A program made the position numbers and the translations under genes. 64,000 nt of DNA from Alkalicoccus saliphilus (GTDB lineage Bacteria; Bacillota; Bacilli; Bacillales; Salisediminibacteriaceae), in NCBI RefSeq assembly GCF_003044065.1, contig NZ_PZJJ01000008.1, positions 51,091 through 115,090 on the forward strand, given 5' to 3'. How positions within the stretch are numbered: position 1 is the stretch's first letter; every line of letters begins with the position of its first letter. Positions 42,540 through 51,564 of the stretch are shown here, piece after piece. Below the pieces are notes generated by a model. It was not told where the DNA came from. It was given only the letters and a program-made list of their open reading frames with translations, and searched no databases.

Positions 42540-43250
42540 TCAAATGTTTTTTTCGACTTCTTTTTGTATCTGTTCTGCCAGTTCATCCAGAGAAATCCTG
42601 TTTTCAATGTGGTCCCGCATCGGTTTACCATACGTAATATTGACCTCTGCCGGCTTCATTTTCCCATTGTTCGCCTCCATCATTTTATAGGATCCACTGA
42701 TGGAAACTGGTACAATCGCCACGCCCGACAGCTGTGCCATTTTAAAGCTTCCTTTTTTAAAAAGACCCGTTGTTCCTCCTTTATTGCGCGTTCCTTCAGG
42801 AAAAATCACGAGGCTGCTGCCTGTTCTTAAATTGTCTGCTCCTTCCCGAAGCATTTGAACAGCCTGTCTTCTGTCTTTTCTATCAATAAAAACGCACCCC
42901 AGCAGTTCCATCCAGGAGGAAATAAGCGGAATACGCTTCACTTCTTTTTTCGAAATAAAGCCTATTTTGCGGCCGGCCGTATGAAGCAGAAGGGGGATAT
43001 CAAAATTCCCCTGGTGGTTACTGACGAACAGCACCGGTTCTTCCTCCGGTATATTTTCCCTTCCGTAAACATTGGCTTTCCCTCCAGCCAGGTGAAATAG
43101 TCTCCGCGCCCATCTTTCCGCCTTCTGCTGTACAAATTTATCAGCAGCTTTTCCGTCCCTTTTTTGAAGCTGCCGGGCTTTCCGCAGAGATGGTGAGACA
43201 ATAAGCAGATAAAGAAAAAAATAAGTGAACCAAATTAACGTTCGCAGCAT
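42540..43250 (-). CDS. plsC: 1-acyl-sn-glycerol-3-phosphate acyltransferase
   Basis: 236 aa. An N-terminal membrane helix, then the acyltransferase motifs: NHQGNFD (His 79, Asp 84; the catalytic HX4D), CVFIDRKDRR, FPEGTRNKGG near residue 150 and VPVSISGS. It makes phosphatidate from lysophosphatidate on the cytosolic membrane face. Several plsC paralogues are common in Bacillaceae; which one this is cannot be told. Confidence 0.9.
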   Translation of the reverse strand: MLRTLIWFTYFFLYLLIVSPSLRKARQLQKRDGKAADKFVQQKAERWARRLFHLAGGKANVYGRENIPEEEPVLFVSNHQGNFDIPLLLHTAGRKIGFISKKEVKRIPLISSWMELLGCVFIDRKDRRQAVQMLREGADNLRTGSSLVIFPEGTRNKGGTTGLFKKGSFKMAQLSGVAIVPVSISGSYKMMEANNGKMKPAEVNITYGKPMRDHIENRISLDELAEQIQKEVEKNI

Positions 43251-43392
43251 ACAATCAGCCTCTTTCGATTAATCGTTTCAATGTATAAATATTTCGGTAC
43301 TGCCAGTCATCCCATGGACCGTCAAATATACCCCGCTGGTTGATAAGCGGTAGTAAAAACGTCTTTTTTCAATGGCTGCCTTGAAAATAAAA
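43251..43392. other. Intergenic region upstream of plsC
   Basis: No gene seen; leads into the repeat copy at 43,393. Confidence 0.3.
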
Positions 43393-43565
43393 AATGAACG
43401 TCTGCTTCCGTTTCCATGGAGAGGCTTTCCAAGCGGGCCGCCCTCAGCTAATTCCATCCTTCTGAACGGATCTTCGGCTCGTCCTTGCTCTGGAATCCCC
43501 TTCATGTCCACTACAGCTTACGGTAAAAAGACAAAGTATAAACAGGCTTCGTTCCACCTGTTTAA
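43393..43565 (+). repeat. MITE-like intergenic repeat, copy C
   Basis: Contains GCTTTCCAAGCGGGCCG, CTCAGCTAATTCCATCC and GGATCTTCGGCTCGTCC, matching copies A and B, then decays. Open frames across it have no coding support. The stretch 43,566-43,853 that follows is AT-rich and holds no gene. Confidence 0.55.
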
Positions 43566-43853
43566 ATAGGAGATACTCTTACTGGAAAAAGATCTTCTCA
43601 TTCCTCATGGTGCAATGTTTTTGCAGAAATGGCTCTGTTAAAGCTCCGTGTTATTTCTGAGTGTGTTCAGTTCCAATAAACAGATACGGAAGCAGACACC
43701 ATTAAGTCATTCATTATAAAAATGTCAAACACAAATATTATATAAAAAGGCTGTTATGAAGTATATAGGTTTATTGTTAGTCCCTTTAACAGACGTGTGA
43801 AATTTTATAATTGAGGGAAATTACCCACCAGGATTAAAAAAGGAGTGATTTTC

Positions 43854-44126
43854 ATGCCACGGTATGATATTACCGTTACCGGACGGGTCCAGGGAGTCGG
43901 CTTCCGCTATTTCACACAGATGGAGGCTAAAAAAAGAAAACTCACCGGCTGGGTAAGAAACGAAACAGATGGAAATGTCCGTCTTGAAGTACAGGGAAAT
44001 GAGGACAGCCTGGACAGCTTTATTCAGTCTTTAAAAGAGGCGCAGTATCCGGCGAAAGTAGAAGATGTTATTGCAGTCACGGTGGATACAGAAGAAAAAG
44101 AGAAAAAATTTTCTATTCTCCATTAA
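43854..44126 (+). CDS. acyP: Acylphosphatase
   Basis: 90 aa from ATG 43854 (AAGGAG eight bases upstream); the GTG at 43845 lies too near the ribosome binding site. The catalytic Arg 18 (VQGVGFRYF) and Asn 36 (GWVRNETDG) are both present. Hydrolyses acyl phosphates. Normal family length. Confidence 0.93.
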   Translation: MPRYDITVTGRVQGVGFRYFTQMEAKKRKLTGWVRNETDGNVRLEVQGNEDSLDSFIQSLKEAQYPAKVEDVIAVTVDTEEKEKKFSILH

Positions 44127-44309
44127 AGCAGCTCCCTTCTCCCGCACACAAAAATGCCCTGTATACGCTCAGAAGCCTGTCAGCCATAGCCTGACAGGCT
44201 CTAATACTGTTTATAAAGTATTATGCTATGCCCATGCTTTCAACTTTTTGGGACGCCCGTCCTCACAAGCAAATACAGCTTCTATTATTAATAATTTCTC
44301 GAAAATTAT

Positions 44310-45308
44310 CTAAAACATGTTTTTTAATAATTCGTACGAACGCAGCCGGTCTTCCGGATTAAAGGTGATAGTACAAATCATAAGTTCATCGGTCTGATAG
44401 GCTGAAGCGAACTTTTCCAGCCTGTCTTTAACCTGTCCGGGCCCTCCTACAATCATACGCTTTCTGTTTTCCCGGATTCTTGCGAGATCGTATTCTTCGT
44501 AAGGATAGTGGGAAGCTTTTTCCGGAGAAGGTGTTCCTTTTAGTCCGAGCCCTTTTTCCACTGACAATAGAGATAAATCGAGACTGGAAGCGATATAGTC
44601 GGCTTCTTCATCGGTGTCAGCACAGACAGCAAAGACCGTTACCATGTTCCATGGTTCTTTCAGCTGTTCTGAAGGCTGGAATTGCTTCCTGTACGTTTCA
44701 ACAGCTTCTTCCCCTCCCTCAGCATTTATAAAATGAGCAAAATTATACGGAAGGCCTTTTTCTGCTGCAAGCCCGGCACTACCGGCGCTTGTGCCGAGGA
44801 TCCAGACTGGTGGAATTGTATTTGTCACAGGACCGGCTACAGCTTCCCCATATGCATAGTCCGGAATTTTTTCAAACCTGAGATAGCGGAGCAGGTCATC
44901 GATCTGACGGGGAAAACGCTCCGCTCTCCTCGGCTTCCCTTCGCTCAGTGCCAGTGTTGCCCTCGGCATCCCTCCCGGAGCCCTTCCCATTCCGGCATCA
45001 ATTCTACCAGGGTGAAGAGCTTCCAGCAGGTGAAAATTTTCCGCTATTTTAAAAGCACTGTAATGCGGGAGCATCACTCCCCCGGAACCAAGCCTGATAC
45101 GGCTCGTATGTGCAGCAAGATGTGCCAGCAGTATTTCCGGACTTGTACCTGCTAAAGAGTTGGAGTCATGGTGTTCTGATACCCAGTACCTGTGATACCC
45201 CCACTCTTCTGCTCTGCGGGCAAGTTCTGTTGTATGTTTTAATGCCTCCGAAGCTGTCATTCCTTCTGCAGCAGGAGTCTGATCAAGAATACTTAATTTC
45301 ATTTCCAT
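44310..45308 (-). CDS. Luciferase-like (LLM class) flavin-dependent oxidoreductase
   Basis: 332 aa, (beta/alpha)8 bacterial-luciferase family of the short type: KLSILDQTPAAEG, HHDSNSLAGTSPEILLAHLAAHTSRIRLGSGGVMLPHYS, and LGTSAGSAGLAAEKGLPYNFAHF. These motifs match the MsnO8-like subfamily common in Bacillus. Uses FMNH2; substrate unknown. ATGs at 45308 and 45302 are both possible. Single gene. Confidence 0.88.
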   Translation of the reverse strand: MEMKLSILDQTPAAEGMTASEALKHTTELARRAEEWGYHRYWVSEHHDSNSLAGTSPEILLAHLAAHTSRIRLGSGGVMLPHYSAFKIAENFHLLEALHPGRIDAGMGRAPGGMPRATLALSEGKPRRAERFPRQIDDLLRYLRFEKIPDYAYGEAVAGPVTNTIPPVWILGTSAGSAGLAAEKGLPYNFAHFINAEGGEEAVETYRKQFQPSEQLKEPWNMVTVFAVCADTDEEADYIASSLDLSLLSVEKGLGLKGTPSPEKASHYPYEEYDLARIRENRKRMIVGGPGQVKDRLEKFASAYQTDELMICTITFNPEDRLRSYELLKNMF

Positions 45309-45488
45309 ACCACTCCCTTCGACTATCAGTATGAATAATCGCCTGCCGAAGAGTCCAGTTTTCTGCTTTTCATTAATTCTTCATATTCACTTCCACGTTT
45401 TTTCGTTATGATAATAGCAGATATGTATTAAACCCGGGAGATTAACGTACACTCGTTCATCGGCCGGTATTATCAGGGAGGGAATCAC

Positions 45489-46679
45489 GTGATTATCCGC
45501 AGATTAAAACCATCAGAGGCAGAGCAGGCCGTCCGCATGTCAGAATTCGCTTTTCAGTATGAATTAACGGACACAGAAAGAAGAATGCGGATTGCTGATA
45601 TGAATCCATCGGATACTTGGGTGGCAGAGGAGAAAGGCGATCTGCTTTCAAAACTTACTATTCTTCCACTTCAAATTTTTCTGCATGGAACTCCTGTTTC
45701 AGCAGGAGGGGTCTCCGGTGTTGCCACTTGGCCGGAGTACAGAAGAAAAGGTCTGGTTACCCTCCTCCTCCACCACGCTCTCGAAGATATGCGGAACAGT
45801 GGGAAAGTGCTTTCCCTGCTTTATCCTTTTTCCATCCCTTTTTACCGTCATTTCGGGTGGGAGCTTTTTGCCGATCAGGAAGTCATTACGATGGAACGGC
45901 ATCAGTTTCCGAAACAGGAATCTCACGAAGGCTTGTGCCGGCGGCTCACAGAAAACAAAGAAATAATTGCGCCTGTGTACCATCAGTGGGCGGAAAAATA
46001 TAATGGACCGCTTTTACGGGGTGGAGAGTGGTGGAACAAATCCGTTTTCAAGCGTAAAAAAGGCGATGTCGTTGCCTATTATAGAAATGATAAAATCAGA
46101 GGCTATATGATTTACGATATCAAAAATCACCATATGAATATTGAAGAACTCATATGGCTTGATCCGGACGCAAGGAAAGGCCTGTTTTCGTTTATTGCCA
46201 ATCATGATTCTATGGCTGATAATATTTCCCTGAAACTGCCCGCCCACGAAATGACTCCGCATCTTCTGCCGGACCCTAAAGTAAAAAGAGAAGTTTCTTC
46301 CTATTTCATGGCTCGAATTGTCGATTGTACAGCCCTTTTGGAACAATATCCTTTCCAGCTGCAGAAAAATGAAAATATCATTCTGCATATTTCTGACCAT
46401 TTCTGTACGTGGAACGAACGAACTTATATTATTTCCAAGGATAAAGAAACTAACCGCATCCGTTCCTATTCCAGACAGATGCAGGAGGAAAAAGATTTAC
46501 CGAAACTACTTCATGAAGGACTTCATATGAGCATCAACACACTGTCCGCCCTGCTTTTTGGAACTTACACTGCACATCGCTTATGGGAGGAAGGCCTTAT
46601 TTCCGGTCCGGAGGACTCTACGGCACTTCTCGCACGTGCTGTTCCCTCCGGGTCACCTGCTTTCTATGACTTTTTTTGA
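45489..46679 (+). CDS. GNAT-family N-acetyltransferase, Eis type
   Basis: 396 aa. N-terminal GNAT domain with the acetyl-CoA loop YRRKGLVTLLLHHALE (residues 84-99), a YPFSIPFYRHFGWE stretch typical of Eis-like proteins, then a second GNAT-like domain and an SCP2-like C-terminal domain. Eis enzymes acetylate amines including aminoglycosides; the Bacillus members are mostly untested. GTG start with GGGAGG seven bases upstream. Confidence 0.85.
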   Translation: MIIRRLKPSEAEQAVRMSEFAFQYELTDTERRMRIADMNPSDTWVAEEKGDLLSKLTILPLQIFLHGTPVSAGGVSGVATWPEYRRKGLVTLLLHHALEDMRNSGKVLSLLYPFSIPFYRHFGWELFADQEVITMERHQFPKQESHEGLCRRLTENKEIIAPVYHQWAEKYNGPLLRGGEWWNKSVFKRKKGDVVAYYRNDKIRGYMIYDIKNHHMNIEELIWLDPDARKGLFSFIANHDSMADNISLKLPAHEMTPHLLPDPKVKREVSSYFMARIVDCTALLEQYPFQLQKNENIILHISDHFCTWNERTYIISKDKETNRIRSYSRQMQEEKDLPKLLHEGLHMSINTLSALLFGTYTAHRLWEEGLISGPEDSTALLARAVPSGSPAFYDFF

Positions 46680-46809
46680 GCAGCTGAAAAATGTTCATGA
46701 GGTTTAAAAAGGGAGGTACATCTTCTACTTTGTCCGACAGTCAGCAGAGTATGCTGTATAATTGATTACGAACTATAACTAAGCTTTCTGCTTAAAGGAG
46801 CTGCTGAAG

Positions 46810-47100
46810 CTGAAACATTTATTTTCTGCCTTTTTCAAAAAACTGTACGGCCCTGTCCCTTCCCACAGCTCACTCCGGTTTTATTACTGGGTGACGGCTT
46901 TTATTTTTTTCGTTCCGGCGGTTTTTTCTCCCGTATTTTTTATTATTTACTGGGTAGAAGGCGGCCCGGCCTATGCTTTAACCTACGGGCTGCTTATGCT
47001 TCTCGTCGTCTGGGCAGGCCTTCCCCTTTTCTTCCGCCTGATAATGAAAATGAATTACTTTCTTTACAACGAAAAAGATAAACCAAGTAAAAAGCCTTAA
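46810..47100 (+). CDS. Small two-helix membrane protein with a probable CTG start
   Basis: 96 aa if begun at CTG 46810, which has AAAGGAG nine bases upstream. The next in-frame start (GTG 46891) would give 69 aa but lacks a ribosome binding site and begins inside the first helix. The 27 extra residues have a basic amphipathic pattern (KHLFSAFFKKLYGPVP) that makes a plausible cytosolic N-terminus. Two helices follow, then a polar tail. Function unknown. The stop codon overlaps a bidirectional terminator. Confidence 0.6.
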   Translation: MKHLFSAFFKKLYGPVPSHSSLRFYYWVTAFIFFVPAVFSPVFFIIYWVEGGPAYALTYGLLMLLVVWAGLPLFFRLIMKMNYFLYNEKDKPSKKP

Positions 47101-47121
47101 GCAGAACGCTTAAGGCTTTTT
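47089..47121. terminator. Shared bidirectional terminator overlapping a stop codon
   Basis: 14-bp arms AAAAAGCCTTAAGC (47089-47102) and complement (47108-47121) lie between convergent genes ending at 47,100 and 47,123. Confidence 0.9.
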
Positions 47122-47122
47122 G

Positions 47123-48496
47123 TTATTCCCAGAGTTTACGTAGTGTTTTTATGGTGCTTTGCGAAGGATTATACCGGACTGGAAGATCAAACTTCGTCGT
47201 CTGTTTAAGAATGCTTTTCCTGTGTGTAAAAGTATCGAAGCTGTCTTTACCATGATAGGCTCCGTGACCGCTTTCCCCAACACCTCCAAATGGAAGGTAA
47301 GGGGTGGTAATATGCATAATTGTGTCATTCACACATCCGCCGCCAAAGGAAAGATTATTTAAAACCATATCCTCTGTGTCCTTGTTTTCTGTAAAAAGGT
47401 ACAGAGCGAGCGGATTAGGTCTCTGTCTGACGATATCCAGAATTTCATGCTCGTACTGGTAAGACATAATTGGCAGAATGGGGCCGAAAATTTCATCCTG
47501 CATTACAGCATCTTCCATCTGTACATCCATCATAATCGTCGGTTCTACTTTTCTGCTGTCCCGGTCGTATCCGCCGCCGTAGGATATTTTATTCTTGTCC
47601 AGCAGTGCAGCAAGCCGGTCCACATGATTTTCAGAAACAATTCTTGGATAACTACGCTTTCCCCGGACTTCGGGTCCAAAGAATTTTTTCGTAAATTGGA
47701 TGATGAGTTTCAAAAATTTCCGGCGGATAGACTCATCAACGAGAACATAATCCGGTGCTACACACGTCTGCCCGGCGTTCATAAATTTCCCCCATACAAT
47801 CCGCTTTGCTGCCAGTTTTAAATCTGCATCTTCTGTAACGATAGCTGGACTTTTTCCGCCAAGTTCCAGTGTAAGAGGTGTCAGATTTTTTGCAGCCTGC
47901 TCCATCACTTTTTTTCCGGTTTCTCTGCTTCCGGTAAAAAAGATATAGTCCACCTTCTGGGCAAGAAGAGCTTTAGTTATATCTGCCTCCCCTTCTACTA
48001 CCGCCACATATTCTTCAGCAAAGGTTGAAGCTATCAGATCCCGTATAACCATGCTCGTGTTAGGCGTAAATTCCGACGGTTTTATAATTGCTGTATTTCC
48101 CGCAGCAATCGCCCCGATCAACGGGGTCAGAGCCAGCTGGAATGGATAATTCCAAGGGCTGATAATCAGCGTCACCCCGTAAGGGTCTTTATATATGTAG
48201 CTTGTACTTCCGGTATGGGACAACGGACTTTTCTGCTTCTGAGGAGCGGCCCAGTAGTCCATGTTTTTTTCTATATCTTTCAGCTCGCTGTAAAAAAAGC
48301 CGACTTCTGTAAGATATGCTTCAAATTCTCCTTTATTTAAATCTTTCTTTAAGGCGTCCATAATTTCGTGTTCTTTTTTCTTTACAGCTTCTTTAAGAAG
48401 TTTAAGCTGCTTTTTACGAAAAGCTACACTTCTGGTGGCACCGCTGTAAAAGTAGGCCTTCTGGCTGTTCACAAGGTTCTGCACCATTTCTTCCAT
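47123..48496 (-). CDS. Aldehyde dehydrogenase (YwdH type)
   Basis: 457 aa, the shorter class 3-like ALDH type. NAD-binding ISPWNYPFQL near residue 112, the FTGSRETGKKVM region, general-base Glu in LELGGKSP near residue 211, and the catalytic Cys in NAGQTCVAPDY near residue 245. Oxidises aliphatic aldehydes with NAD(P)+. The C-terminal hydrophobic tail of animal class 3 enzymes is absent. B. subtilis homologue YwdH has no defined substrate. Confidence 0.9.
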   Translation of the reverse strand: MEEMVQNLVNSQKAYFYSGATRSVAFRKKQLKLLKEAVKKKEHEIMDALKKDLNKGEFEAYLTEVGFFYSELKDIEKNMDYWAAPQKQKSPLSHTGSTSYIYKDPYGVTLIISPWNYPFQLALTPLIGAIAAGNTAIIKPSEFTPNTSMVIRDLIASTFAEEYVAVVEGEADITKALLAQKVDYIFFTGSRETGKKVMEQAAKNLTPLTLELGGKSPAIVTEDADLKLAAKRIVWGKFMNAGQTCVAPDYVLVDESIRRKFLKLIIQFTKKFFGPEVRGKRSYPRIVSENHVDRLAALLDKNKISYGGGYDRDSRKVEPTIMMDVQMEDAVMQDEIFGPILPIMSYQYEHEILDIVRQRPNPLALYLFTENKDTEDMVLNNLSFGGGCVNDTIMHITTPYLPFGGVGESGHGAYHGKDSFDTFTHRKSILKQTTKFDLPVRYNPSQSTIKTLRKLWE

Positions 48497-48862
48497 AGAA
48501 TTTCACGTCCTCTGCTGTCTTAAAAGTTATATTATCGCTGGTTCCTGCAGTGAGATCGGCAGGGAATACTCCTAAGGGTTACCTGCCCATAAGACTGCTG
48601 TACGTCCATTGTTTCGTTTTCTATCATATCATAATTCAGCAGTCACACCTTCATAAAAGCTTCTTTCGACTGCCTTAATGGTAGTATTATCCTGTTTATG
48701 TTAGCATTTTTTTATCAACTCTCCGTGCGGAGGCCCAACTCTCGTGACCAGCCCTGCCGAAAACTGAAGGACATTTTCAAATATTCTCTGCCAGCGTAAT
48801 TTAGTGTGGAATTGACATACAAATTACCTTCAGCCCCGCATTTCAAATACAGGAGGTCGCCC
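48497..48862. other. Intergenic region, no gene
   Basis: Divergent promoter region for aldehyde dehydrogenase and the small exporter; no repeat, RNA or operator recognised. The open frame 48,715-49,026 on the minus strand is antisense to the exporter and not supported. Confidence 0.35.
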
Positions 48863-49342
48863 GTGCTCGAACTATTATGGCAGTATACGCTTATTTTTAT
48901 TATGGCAGCAACCCCCTGGCTGGAAATACTTATCGTGATCCCACTCGGAATAGGAATGGGTCTCGATCCTTTTGTCGTAGCTTTATTATCTTTCGCCGGA
49001 AATTTTCTCCCTGTTTTATTTATCATTTACGTGCTCCATATTTTTCAGCGCACCCGGACATATCGGAAGTGGAAAGTTTTACAAAGACGAAAAAGGCGGC
49101 ACAAAAAGAAAAAAAGCCGCAGCTTAAAAGCACAGCGTCTTTTTCACAAATATGGTCTGCCCGGTCTTGCAGCTCTCGGCCCTGCTCTTACCGGGATTCA
49201 CCTTGCAGTTGTTATAGCTTTATCACTGCAGGCCGGAAAGCACCGGACTGCATGGTGGATGGGGCTGAGCCTTATGCTCTGGACAGTATTTCTCACTATA
49301 GCAAGTGTTTTAAGTATCGACTGGATTCAGAAAGTTTTTTAA
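48863..49342 (+). CDS. Small multidrug export family protein
   Basis: 159 aa from GTG 48863 (AGGAGG seven bases upstream); the longer frame to 48806 has no ribosome binding site. The segment ATPWLEILIVIPLGIGMGLDP and the later YGLPGLAALGPALTGIHLAV match the Sm_multidrug_ex (PF06695) family. Four or five helices with a very basic middle loop (QRRKRRHKKKKSRS). Transport role is named from the family only. Confidence 0.75.
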   Translation: MLELLWQYTLIFIMAATPWLEILIVIPLGIGMGLDPFVVALLSFAGNFLPVLFIIYVLHIFQRTRTYRKWKVLQRRKRRHKKKKSRSLKAQRLFHKYGLPGLAALGPALTGIHLAVVIALSLQAGKHRTAWWMGLSLMLWTVFLTIASVLSIDWIQKVF

Positions 49343-49357
49343 CTACACCATCTGAAT

Positions 49358-49495
49358 GCAGTTTTTGCATGCATAAGGAAAATCTCCTAAAGGGTTCTGG
49401 AGGTAGAGGACCTTTGTATGCAACCGCCGGAATAAGGGTTATACCAAGGATTAAACCAATAAGCTGCCCCCGTGAAATTTCACGGGGGGTCAGGC
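49358..49495 (+). mobile_element. Probable relic of an IS200/IS605-type right end and reRNA
   Basis: A structured segment: a 12-bp stem with one bulge (49366-49378 with 49411-49422) enclosing CTCC/GGAG; then GGAATAAGGGTT, ACCAAGGATTAAACC and AAGCTG; then a 22-nt perfect palindrome (49467-49488, CCCCCGTGAAA and its complement) followed by GTCAGG. This order resembles the 3' end of IS605 tnpB elements, which encode a guide RNA there. No tnpA or tnpB frame adjoins it. The call is tentative; a stand-alone structured RNA or terminator is the alternative. Confidence 0.4.
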
Positions 49496-49509
49496 TGTTG
49501 AAAAAATGT

Positions 49510-49625
49510 TTTTAAATATATAGGCGCTTTTTTGCTTCCGCCTCCGCAAAACGCTTTCGGTGCATGCCTGCCTCAGCTCCAGCAGGGAAATAAAAGAGGT
49601 TCTTTCTTCTATAAAGGAGAGATTT
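49510..49625 (+). repeat. MITE-like intergenic repeat, copy D (partial)
   Basis: GCCTCCGCAAAACGCTTTC, then a deletion to CAGCTCCAGCAGGGAAATAAA and GGTTCTTTCTTCT, matching the two ends of copy B (38.6 kb). Ends before the regulator gene at 49,711. Confidence 0.55.
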
Positions 49626-49710
49626 ATGCACCCGACAGAATGATGATTTGCACAATTATCCTGCACGGACTTCCGGAGAATTCTCTTGCTGTTACATACA
49701 AATTTTCAGG

Positions 49711-50991
49711 TTACTTCAGACACCGGCGAAAAGCTTCATTAGACTTTTTGTACCAGTGAACACTTTCGTCGAATCTCTTTTCTTTTTCGAGGCAGGCTGC
49801 CAGTTTTTCGGTATAGTAAGCAGTTGCTTTCCAATCTTCCAGATCGGTAAAAAAGGGAATAATAAATTCTTTCATTTCTTCTTCAAAATCGTCCCGTTCC
49901 TTTTTGTCATAGGCAAGGGAATAATAACGGAAAATCCATTCGAAGCGCTCATCATAGGGAATAATACCCTGACCGCTGCGCATGTCTGCGATAGTTTCCT
50001 TTCCATGGTCAACCCAGCTTAAAATATCCTGCTCCGAACCAATGTTTTCAAACTGCTGGAGTATTTTATAAATTGTTATAAGCCGGTCCCTTCCTTCACG
50101 CATACGATAACTCTGCTGGAAACAGCGCACAGCCTCCATCTGTTTTCCCATTTGTGCATAAAGCTCTCCCCGGTGCTGCAGAACCTGAGCCTGCAGCCTT
50201 CGGTTTTCTGTCTGCAGCCCGATAGTTTCTGCTTTTTCAAGCTCTTTTTCTGCTCTCGAAAATTTATGTACCTTTCGAAAAGCTTTAGCCAGTATAACTC
50301 GGCATGCTCCACTCTGTTCGAGATTATACTGCTGGTCATAAACCGCAATAGCTCTTCCGGCTACATCCATTGCAATGGAATAATCTCCAACCTGAAGGGC
50401 AATTTTAGCGATGGAAACGTACATATCGGCCATTTCTTCCTCGGGCAGGACGATTGTTTCACTGTAGTCACTCGCATGGCATGCGTGCCCCCTGGCCTTA
50501 TCGTACTTCTCATAAAATATATAAATGCTCATTAATGTTTTTTCGTAATAAAATTTTATATCTTCGGCTGCTTCTTCGAGAGAAAAGTTAGATATCTCTT
50601 CCAGAATTTTTTCAAGCCGGGTAATATTTTCGTTAGCAACCTCCAGTCTCGCCTCAAAAAGCAGATAGAGCAGATGAAGATCCTGATCCTGAAAATAGTC
50701 AATCTGTTCAGAAAGATCTGTACGCATCTTTACAGTATCTTCCACATTACCTTTTATAATAGATATATGCCAATTCAATAGTTTCTTCTTTATTTCCTGG
50801 TGATCCATTTTTTTCAGATCCGAACGACTGAGGTTAAGGCGTTCCATCAGTTTCATAAGTACGTCCTCCGCCGGGATAATCTTGTTGTTTTCAATCTTAC
50901 TGTAATAAGATACCGAACAAATACCGCTGCAGATTTCCTCCTGCTTTTTGCGTTGTTTGATACGGTTATGTTTCAGTAGCTTCCCAAGCAT
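49711..50991 (-). CDS. Helix-turn-helix/TPR regulator, RRNPP-like
   Basis: About 426 aa from ATG 50991 (GGAGAG seven bases upstream). N-terminal Xre-type HTH (residues about 1-60: LGKLLKHNRIKQRKKQEEI, SYYSKIENNK), then about 360 residues of helical repeats with TPR character (ARGHACHASDYSETIVLPEE, AVRCFQQSYRMRE, EKRFDESVHWYKKSNEAF). The length and order fit NprR/PlcR/Rap-like (RRNPP) peptide-responsive regulators. No signal-peptide-plus-pheromone gene is visible downstream, so the ligand and targets are unknown. Confidence 0.75.
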   Translation of the reverse strand: MLGKLLKHNRIKQRKKQEEICSGICSVSYYSKIENNKIIPAEDVLMKLMERLNLSRSDLKKMDHQEIKKKLLNWHISIIKGNVEDTVKMRTDLSEQIDYFQDQDLHLLYLLFEARLEVANENITRLEKILEEISNFSLEEAAEDIKFYYEKTLMSIYIFYEKYDKARGHACHASDYSETIVLPEEEMADMYVSIAKIALQVGDYSIAMDVAGRAIAVYDQQYNLEQSGACRVILAKAFRKVHKFSRAEKELEKAETIGLQTENRRLQAQVLQHRGELYAQMGKQMEAVRCFQQSYRMREGRDRLITIYKILQQFENIGSEQDILSWVDHGKETIADMRSGQGIIPYDERFEWIFRYYSLAYDKKERDDFEEEMKEFIIPFFTDLEDWKATAYYTEKLAACLEKEKRFDESVHWYKKSNEAFRRCLK

Positions 50992-51564
50992 ATATATTCT
51001 CTCCATCCTGACTTATTATTCTTTCACTCGAACCAGTTCATCTGTCGTTTTAAGAAGGGTATTCCTGCGTTGAGAATGATTTAATCTTCAGATGGATGCT
51101 TTCCTTAGGGGGGGGGCAGGCTTACACGGAAAAAAGCCTGCATAAGAGAATCTGCAGCATGCGCTGAACCCATCGGGAGTACCCGTCTTCTGCTTTGGTC
51201 TTTTATTAAACAAAAAGTTTAATAGAAACCATCCATATCATTCGTTTTTATTTAAAAACTTCACTTATGAAATTGATTTGGCTGTATAATATTTATTAAA
51301 CTTGTTTTAATATCCTTTAAAGCTACTATACCCGGTCATTTTTAATAGGACAACGTGTTTATTCCTGTAATTTTATATTATAAGTAATCCTATCGTTGTT
51401 CAAGGTTTAGTCAGGTTTTATTTCAATTCTTTTACTTGATTACGAAAAGAGACCTTTATAATTAAAATGAGTAAATACTTTTCTTTACGAATGATTCTTA
51501 GTAAACAACATGTGAGATCCGCTGTTTTTATCACTCTTATTCTTAACCATTACAGGAGGCAGTT
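50992..51564. other. Long AT-rich intergenic region with a G9 tract
   Basis: 573 bp without a supported gene. It holds nine consecutive G at 51108-51116 next to the regulator side and AT-rich sequence from 51,210 to 51,540 before the MreB-like gene. No recognisable RNA. Confidence 0.4.

Noticed and set aside
49600..49690. Possible pheromone peptide frame after the RRNPP-like gene (about 25 codons, minus strand)
   Set aside because: No signal peptide, no ribosome binding site, overlaps repeat copy D.
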